This document shows positions 13,823-19,881 of a stretch of 19,881 nt of DNA, one piece after another; position 1 is the stretch's first letter, and the number at the start of each line of letters is the position of its first letter. Origin of the DNA: Heterostelium multicystogenum (Eukaryota > Evosea > Eumycetozoa > Acytosteliales > Acytosteliaceae); contig RCNN01000312.1 in assembly GCA_003667245.1 (NCBI GenBank), forward strand, positions 1 through 19,881. Direction: 5' to 3'. The position numbers were made by a program, and so were the translations under genes. The notes beneath the pieces are model-generated. The model was not told the origin of the DNA, did not search any database, and saw only the letters and a program-made list of their open reading frames with translations.

Positions 13823-16626
13823 ATGAAGCTCAAACATTTCCTGCAACCACTCGACTCTTCTTTTTCGACGCCCAAGGCCGCGCGCAAGTTGTTGCGGCTG
13901 TTTGCCCTGGCATTGGTGCTCGGCGTGTATGTGGGTGCCTACAGCTACTTGCGTGCGGCGTTGAATGAGGAAATTTCGCTACGGCGCAGTTATATGAATG
14001 AGGCGATTTCCGATGCGCAGAGTTTTTTTGTCAGCCGCCAGACGCTGCTCAAAAGCCTCGGCCTGTCGACGGTTCGTCATGTCACGCCACCCGTGGGCAA
14101 CCTCAATAATGTGCCGGCCGAAGAGTTTGCACATCACCTTGGGCGAGGCGGGCAATATCTGGAGCCTTTGGCTGACTAGGCGCCTGCTTGATTACCTGCA
14201 GGTCAACCAGGTCAACCTGATCTACGTCGCGCAGCGCGCCGAGCCGGTGGTGGAGCGCCTGTTTACCGTTGGGGCGGCCCCGGAGAATGTGCCGCAGCCG
14301 GTATTGCAGCGGTTGATGGCGGTGGACACCGGCAAGGTCTCGGTCAGCGATGAGTTGTGGCTGACTGAGCAGAGCCGCCTGGATTCACCGCTATACATCT
14401 TCACCCGCCTCGACGACCGTAGCCCCACGTCGGGTTGGCTCGGGCTGGAGGTGGACGGCCCGGACCTGATCAACGCCCTGCAGCATGAAAAAGCCGGGGA
14501 CTTCATGTTGCTTGACGGCGCCGGGCAGCTGATTTTCAGCAGCACGCCTCATCAACCGTCGGCTGCGCAGGTGCTGCGCCAGTATCACGCCACGGCCAGC
14601 TTTGGTTGGGAAGGCAGCCGCTGGCTGCCGGATTCGCTTGGCCATTCGCAAGCACCTGGGTTACTCCCAGTGGCAGATCGTCTACAGCCTGGAGCTGAGT
14701 TCACTGTTGCCCAGCCTGGCCATGCCGTTGCTGCTGTGCCTGCTGTTGTGCGCAGCGGCCAGCTTGTTGATGGTGCGGTTGGTGCGGCGCATCGATCAGC
14801 GTTTGATTATCCCGGCAGCCAATCGCATCGAAGCGCTGGTGGAGAGTGAGGCATTCAGCAGTGCGGTGATTCGCATCGCGCCAGTGGCCTTGTGCGTGCT
14901 GCGCCGCAGCGACGGCGAGGTAGTGCTGGAAAACCCCCTGTCCCGGCAATGGCTGGGCAACGGCCACGAGCGCCAGCAACTGTGTCACGGCTGGATTCGC
15001 CGCGCGTTCGATGAGTCGGAACAAAGCAGCACCGACGAGCTGCAAATGGCCGACGGTCGTCACCTGTACCTGAGTTTCGCGCCAACCCGTTACCAGCGTG
15101 AGGAGGTGCTGATCTGCGCCTTCAGCGACATCACCGAACGCAAGCAGGTGGAGTTGGCCCTGCAGCAGGCGCGCACGCTGGCGGACGCGGCGAATGAGGC
15201 CAAGACCCTGTTCCTGGCAACCATGAGCCATGAAATCCGCACGCCATTGTACGGCGTGCTGGGCACCCTGGAATTGCTTGCGCGCACCGACCTTAACAGC
15301 CAGCAGCGTGGCTACCTGAATGCCATCGAGGGCTCGTCGGCGAACTTGCTGCAAATGATCTGCGATGTGCTGGACGTGTCGAAAATCGAAGCGGGACAAC
15401 TGTCCCTAGAGTTCAGCACGTTCTCACCGATCGAGTTGGTGCAGGAAGTGATCCAGGGCTACGCAGGCGCCGCCCAAAGCAAGGGCCTGCAGTTGTTCGC
15501 CTGCCTCGACCCGCAGTTGCCCGACCACGTGAGCGGGGATGTCACACGCATCCGCCAGATCCTGAATAACCTGCTGAACAACGCGCTGAAATTCACCGAA
15601 AGCGGCCGGATTGTCTTGCGTCTGCGCCTGGAAAGCCGTGAAGCGAGCGCACGATGTTGCAGTGGCAGATAGTCGACACCGGCAAGGGCATCGCCGAGGA
15701 AGACCAGCGGTACCTGTTCGAGCCGTTCTTCCAGGTCAGCGGCAATGCGAATGTGGTCGCCGGCAGCGGCCTGGGCTTGTCGATCTGCAAGCGCCTGATG
15801 CACTTGATGAACGGCACCTTGCGGGTGGTCAGCGAACCGGGCCTGGGCAGCAGCTTTTCCTTCACCTTGCCGCTGGAGCAAGTCAACGACGACGACCAGG
15901 CTCCCTGGGCGCAGCCGCTGCTCGGCGAGCGGGTGTATGTGGTGTCGCCGGTGCGTGAGCTGGCGGAAAGTGTTGGCGGCTGGTTGCGTCGCTGGGCGCG
16001 CGCGCAACTCGGTGCGCCGGAGTCCGCCGAGGCCGACCCCGGCGCGGTATTGGTCGAGCTGTATCCCGGCCCGACCGAGCCCGACCAGTTGCTGCATTGG
16101 TCCGGGCCGCGGGTGATGGCCGCGGTCGACGAGCATGGCGCTTATCCCTGGCAGATCGGCCTGAACAACCTGCAGGCGCTCAACCGCGCGGTCAGCCGCG
16201 CCCAGGGCAGCGAAGAGTTGTTGTCGCCGAGGATCAGCGAGAAGCCCACCGAGTTCAGCCTCAACCTGCGCCTGCTGGTGGCCGAAGACAACCTGATCAA
16301 CCAGTTGATCCTGCGCGACCAGTTGGAAGAGCTCGGCTGCAGCGTGGTGCTGGCCGGCGACGGCATTGAAGCGCTGTCATTGTGGGGTGATACCGCGTTC
16401 GACATGATTCTCACCGACGTCAACATGCCACGCATGAACGGCTATGAACTCACCGAAACAACTGCGTCGCCTGGGTTGCTCACTGCCGATCATCGGGGCC
16501 ACCGCCAACGCGATGCTCGACGAAGCCGAGCGCTGCCTGAACGCTGGCATGGATCATTGCCTGGTCAAGCCGTTCACCCTGCGCGCCCTCTACCAGTGCC
16601 TGCATCGCTATCAGAGAGAGGGTGCT
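13823..16626 (+). CDS. hybrid sensor histidine kinase (membrane, HisKA-HATPase-REC), frameshifted
   Basis: The start is the ATG at 13823 (MKLKHFLQPLDSSF), with no clear ribosome site. TM1 is at about residues 24-42 (LRLFALALVLGVYVGAYSY), a periplasmic sensor of about 245 residues follows, and TM2 is near 14710-14780 (LAMPLLLCLLLCAAASLLMV). Then come a PAS-like segment, HisKA with the phospho-histidine in FLATMSHEIRTPLYG (about residue 470), HATPase boxes NNLLNNALKFTESG, DTGKGIAEED, FEPFFQV and GSGLGLSICKRL, and a receiver with LLVAEDN, phospho-acceptor DMILTDVNMPRMNGYE and KPFT. About 934 residues, the usual size. Frame changes occur near 14150, 14640, 15645 and 16460. The reading frame runs without a stop into the next receiver-EAL coding region, so the boundary at 16626 is inferred; a fusion is possible. 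Confidence 0.88.
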
Positions 16627-17926
16627 TTGAGCGCCTATCGCGTACTCATCGTGGAAGACCATCCTTTCCAGCATGAGTACTTGATCAACGTCTTCCAGGC
16701 CATCGGCGGGTTTGACGTCGATGTGGTCTGGGATGGCGCCACCGCGCTGCAACGCCTGGCCCGACAGCGCTACGAATCTGCTGCTCAGCGACTTGATGAT
16801 GCCGGGGATGGACGGTGTGCAACTGATCCAGCACTTGGCCCGCATGCACGCGCCGCCTGCGCTGGCGCTGATGAGCGTGGCGTCGCGGCGCATGTTGGTG
16901 GGCGCCGGGCAGGTGGCCGGGAACCTCGGCCTGACCGTCGCCGGCTAATCTCCAAGCCGGTGCGCGAACGCGAGGTGCGCACCCTGCGCGATTGCCTCGA
17001 CAAACTCGCCGAGCAGGCGCGCACGCCGTGTTGCCACCGGGGTGTCAGCCATGCCGGGAGAACCTTGAGCGCGCCTTGGCCAATGGTGAAATCCAGGCGT
17101 GGTTCCAGCCGAAAAAATCCCTGCATGACGGGCGCATCGTGGGCGCCGAAGCCCTGGCACGCTGGGTGCACCCGGTGGAAGGGTTATTGATGCCCGGCGC
17201 GTTTCTTGACGACATCGAGCGCCTTGACCTGGAAACCCGCTTGCTCACCTGCATTCTCGGCCAAACCCTCATCGCCCAGGCCCAGTGGGCGCAACTCGGT
17301 TACCGGCTGCCGGTGTCGATCAACCTGCCCACGCATTTGCTCGACCAGAGCGACCTGGTCGACCGCCTGCTTGCCCAGGTGCAAAGCCGCGACGCCGAAC
17401 CCCGGCAAATTACCTTCGAATTGATGGAAAGCTCCACCACACGGCTGCCCAGTAACTACTACGCTGGAGCATGTCGCTTGCGCATGATGGGCTTTGGGTT
17501 GGCGCAGGATGACTTCGGCAAGGGGTTCAGTTCCTACTTCAACCTGGTGTCGACGCCGTTCAACGAGGTCAAGATCGACGGTCACTGGTGCATGGCTGTG
17601 CCGAGAACGAAAGCCTGGCGTCGGCCTTGCAAAGCATTGTCGAGCTGGGCCGCAAACTCGGGCTGACCACCATCGCCGAGGGCGCCGAGACCCAGGCGGA
17701 GCTGGCGATGTTGCGGCGTATCCGCTGCGATCAGGTGCAGGGTTTCCTGATCTCCCATGCCGTGGCGGCGGAAAAATTCAGCGCCCTGTTTAATCGAGGA
17801 TGGCCCTGCGCCAGCACTTATGTGAGTGGCCAGGGTCACACAGTCAAGAAGCCCGAAGGAAGGGTCGCCCGGTCAGCCGGGCGTTATTGGCCAATGCCGG
17901 GATCAAGCATAGGCCCCATATCCTGA
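16627..17926 (+). CDS. response regulator with receiver and EAL (c-di-GMP phosphodiesterase) domains, frameshifted
   Basis: The probable start is the TTG at 16627 (LSAYRVLIVEDHPFQHEYL), behind AGAGAGGG. The receiver has the acidic pair ED, phospho-acceptor in LLLSDLMMPGMDGVQLIQHL and ISKPVRERE. The EAL domain follows: IQAWFQPK, EALARWVHP, VSINLP, FELMES, DDFGKGFSS, VKIDG, TTIAEGAET and QVQGFLIS. The metal- and substrate-binding E, N, E, DD, K, E and Q positions are all present (the usual TES is MES), so an active enzyme that linearises c-di-GMP is expected. Frame changes occur near 16780, 16945, 17030 and 17585. The 3' end is uncertain: the open frame ends at 17926, but a terminator at 17866 suggests an earlier stop near 17825. 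REC-EAL next to hybrid kinases resembles RocR/PvrR-type systems. Confidence 0.85.
17866..17888 (+). terminator. terminator between the EAL regulator and the second kinase
   Basis: CGCCCGG-TCAG-CCGGGCG is a perfect 7-bp GC stem with a 4-base loop, followed by TTATT. It argues that the EAL gene stops before 17866 and that the next kinase has its own promoter or depends on read-through. Confidence 0.6.
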
Positions 17927-17949
17927 TTCAGGCTTCTGCGGTACTGACG

Positions 17950-19881
17950 ATGAAACATGCAAGTCTGCGCCTGGACAAGCTGGCGCAAAGCTCTCAACGC
18001 TTGAACAAAGCCCTGTTATTGCTCACGGGGCTCGCCTTGTTGCTGTCCAGCAGTTGCTATTTGGGCGGTGTCGCGGTTGCTCGACGCTGAACAGGAAAAG
18101 GTCGAGTTCCACTTCGCCGCGTGGTGGAGATCATCCATGAGCACGAGGCGTTCCTGCGCAACGTGGCCAGTGGCTACAGCCGCAGCAACGCGCCGCCGCT
18201 GCCGGCCGTGCAGTCGACCTCGGTGGTGGAGTTGCAGCACGAAGGCGGGCAGGTGGTGTTGCAGGCCAAGGGTTTGCGATGTCGCTACCCTTCACCTTGT
18301 CCCACGCCGAGACGTTCTCGGCGGATGACACGCGCCGGGCACTGGCGTTTGGCGTGCAACTGACTGACTACTACGGCGGCTACTGGGCCAGCTCGTTTTA
18401 CGCCTCGCCGCAGCTGTTCGTGTTCACCCCCAATGCCGTCGCCAGCCTGGCCGTGCCCGGCGTGGGCGGCTTGCGCCAGCACCAGCCATTGTTGCGCGAG
18501 CAGTACCGCGACGTGGTGAGCCGCTTGCAGCAACTGCAACAGAGCCAAAGCCTCCTGCTGACCGACAGCCGCGTGCGCTGGATGCGTGCGCCGCCGCAGT
18601 TGTACCAGAACAGCCGCAGCGTGGTCGCGATGATCGGCCTCGACGCGCCTGCCGCCGTATTGCCGGCCAATCAGCCTCAGGGCCTGCTCACGCTGGCGGC
18701 GGTGGGTGGACACCTCGCAGGTCGACGAAATCGAGCGAGTACTGCACACTGTCGGTCTACAAACCAGTTCACCCTGATCTCGCCCCAGGGCGACGTGTTG
18801 CTCGGCAGCCTCGGCGATGAACACATGGCGCCCCTGGGCCTGAGCTTCAACAGCCAGGGTTTGCGCTTCAAGAATGCTCCAGCGAGGGTGGCGAGCACTG
18901 GACCGGCCTGTACGCCATCAGCTATCAGGATTTCCTGCGCTACGCCAAATGGCCGCTGCTGGGCCTTGGCCTGACGTTTCTGGCGGCCGTGCTGCTGGGC
19001 TGGTGGATCAACATTGGTACAAGACCCGCATCGTCAGCCCGGCGCAACGCGCGCAGGAGCGTCTGTTCGAGAGCGAGGCATTCAACCGCATCATGCTGCA
19101 CAACGCCCCGGTGGGATTGTGCGTAGTGCGCCGCAGCGATCACCAGTTACTCCTGGAAAACCAGCGCGCGCTGCAATTGCAGGGCACCGCACCGCTGCTC
19201 GACGTGCTCAAGGCCAACGATGGCCCGGATACCCCGGCGAGATGTGCCTGGCGGTGGAGGGGCGGTACTTGCAGGTCGTGGTGGTGGCGGCGCGGTACGA
19301 AGGTGAGGACGTGTTCCTCTGCGGCTGCAACGACATCACCGACACGTGGACGAGGCCCAGTTACTGACCCAGGCGCCCAGGAAGCCACCGAAGCCAACGA
19401 GGCCAAAACCGTGTTCCTGGCAACCATGAGCCATGAAATCCGCACCCCGCTGTACGGCGGTGCTCGGCAACCTGGAACTGATGGCCCTGACCGACATGAG
19501 CGAGCGCCAGCGCCACTACCTGGAAATTATCCAGGGTTCGTCCACTGTTGCTGCTGTTCCAGTTTGATCAGCAACGTACTGGATGTATCGAAAATCGAAT
19601 CCGGGCAAATGGCCGTGGAAGCGGCGCCGTTCAGCCCGGGCCAGTGGTGGCGGAATCGGTGTTGGCGTTCAGCGCGACCGCGCGCAAATAAAGGCTTGCA
19701 GATTCGATGCCGAGATCGACCCGCTGCTACCGCCGCAACTGCTTGGCGATGCTGGCCGCATCCGGCAGTCCTGCATAACCTGCTGGGCACGCGATCAAGT
19801 TCACCGACTCCGGCGCGTGCGTTTGCGCCTGATGGTGCAGCAACTACTTGACCGATAAAGTGACCCTGCAATGGCAGGTCA
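17950..19881 (+). CDS. second hybrid-type sensor histidine kinase, 3' end beyond window, frameshifted
   Basis: The start is the ATG at 17950 (MKHASLRLDKLAQSSQRLNK). TM1 is at about residues 20-42 (ALLLLTGLALLLSSSCYLGG). A periplasmic sensor of about 300 residues follows (AFGVQLTDYYGGYWASSFYA, LRQHQPLLREQYRDVVSRLQ), then TM2 near 18950-19010 (WPLLGLGLTFLAAVLLGWWI), a PAS-like segment (NRIMLHNAPVGLCVVRRSDH) and HisKA FLATMSHEIRTPLYG near 19414-19458, ending in the early HATPase domain at the window edge. The kinase core is paralogous to the kinase at 13823, while the periplasmic parts differ, so the two probably sense different signals. Frame changes occur near 18070, 18120, 18275, 18705, 18880, 19010, 19225, 19345, 19460 and 19620. 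Whether a receiver follows cannot be seen. Confidence 0.85.

Overview
The window looks like a chromosomal segment of a fluorescent-group Pseudomonas. Supporting signs are a tal/dusA pair with typical Pseudomonas protein sequences, two copies of the 24-base P. fluorescens-type REP sequence (329-352 and 12423-12446, opposite orientations), a DUF3077/DUF6124-type gene, and GC-rich core genes flanking an AT-rich accessory block. No tRNA, rRNA, CRISPR array or intact insertion sequence was seen.

Layout: (1) 1-88, 5' end of tal; 394-about 1380, dusA; both minus strand. (2) 1322-9178, a degraded integrated element inserted in the 5' end of dusA. A 13-bp direct repeat (TCCAATCCATCAT) marks its ends, and the native dusA 5' end is left as a dead fragment at 9158-9236. 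Inside are a P2-like terminase tail and portal gene (1540-3007), a pore-forming bacteriocin with its immunity gene (3255-5573, minus) behind a LexA-type SOS box, a tract dense in GTAAT/ATTAC repeats, a one-TM-segment protein (6488-6995), and a two-gene ATPase/Toprim-like module (7068-8932, minus). (3) 9340-11113, more AT-rich accessory DNA with an unknown small gene and a HEPN-type gene carrying an R-x4-H motif. (4) 11400-12377, a folded leader RNA, a DUF3077/DUF6124 gene and a small lipoprotein. (5) 12465-13652, an intact MFS efflux permease (minus). (6) 13823-19881, a signalling cluster on the plus strand: hybrid histidine kinase, receiver-EAL regulator, then a second paralogous hybrid kinase cut by the window end.

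How the parts fit: the dusA element looks like a prophage ruin that kept or collected competition and defence cargo. The SOS-controlled bacteriocin attacks relatives. The ATPase/Toprim pair and the HEPN protein resemble anti-phage systems; this is inferred from motifs only. The right-hand cluster probably links two membrane sensors to c-di-GMP breakdown.

Caution: most genes, including core genes such as tal and dusA, carry several single-base frameshifts, while the MFS gene is clean. The most economical reading is an indel-rich assembly, so broken frames are described as they stand and are not assumed to be true pseudogenes. Coordinates of broken genes are envelopes across frameshifts.
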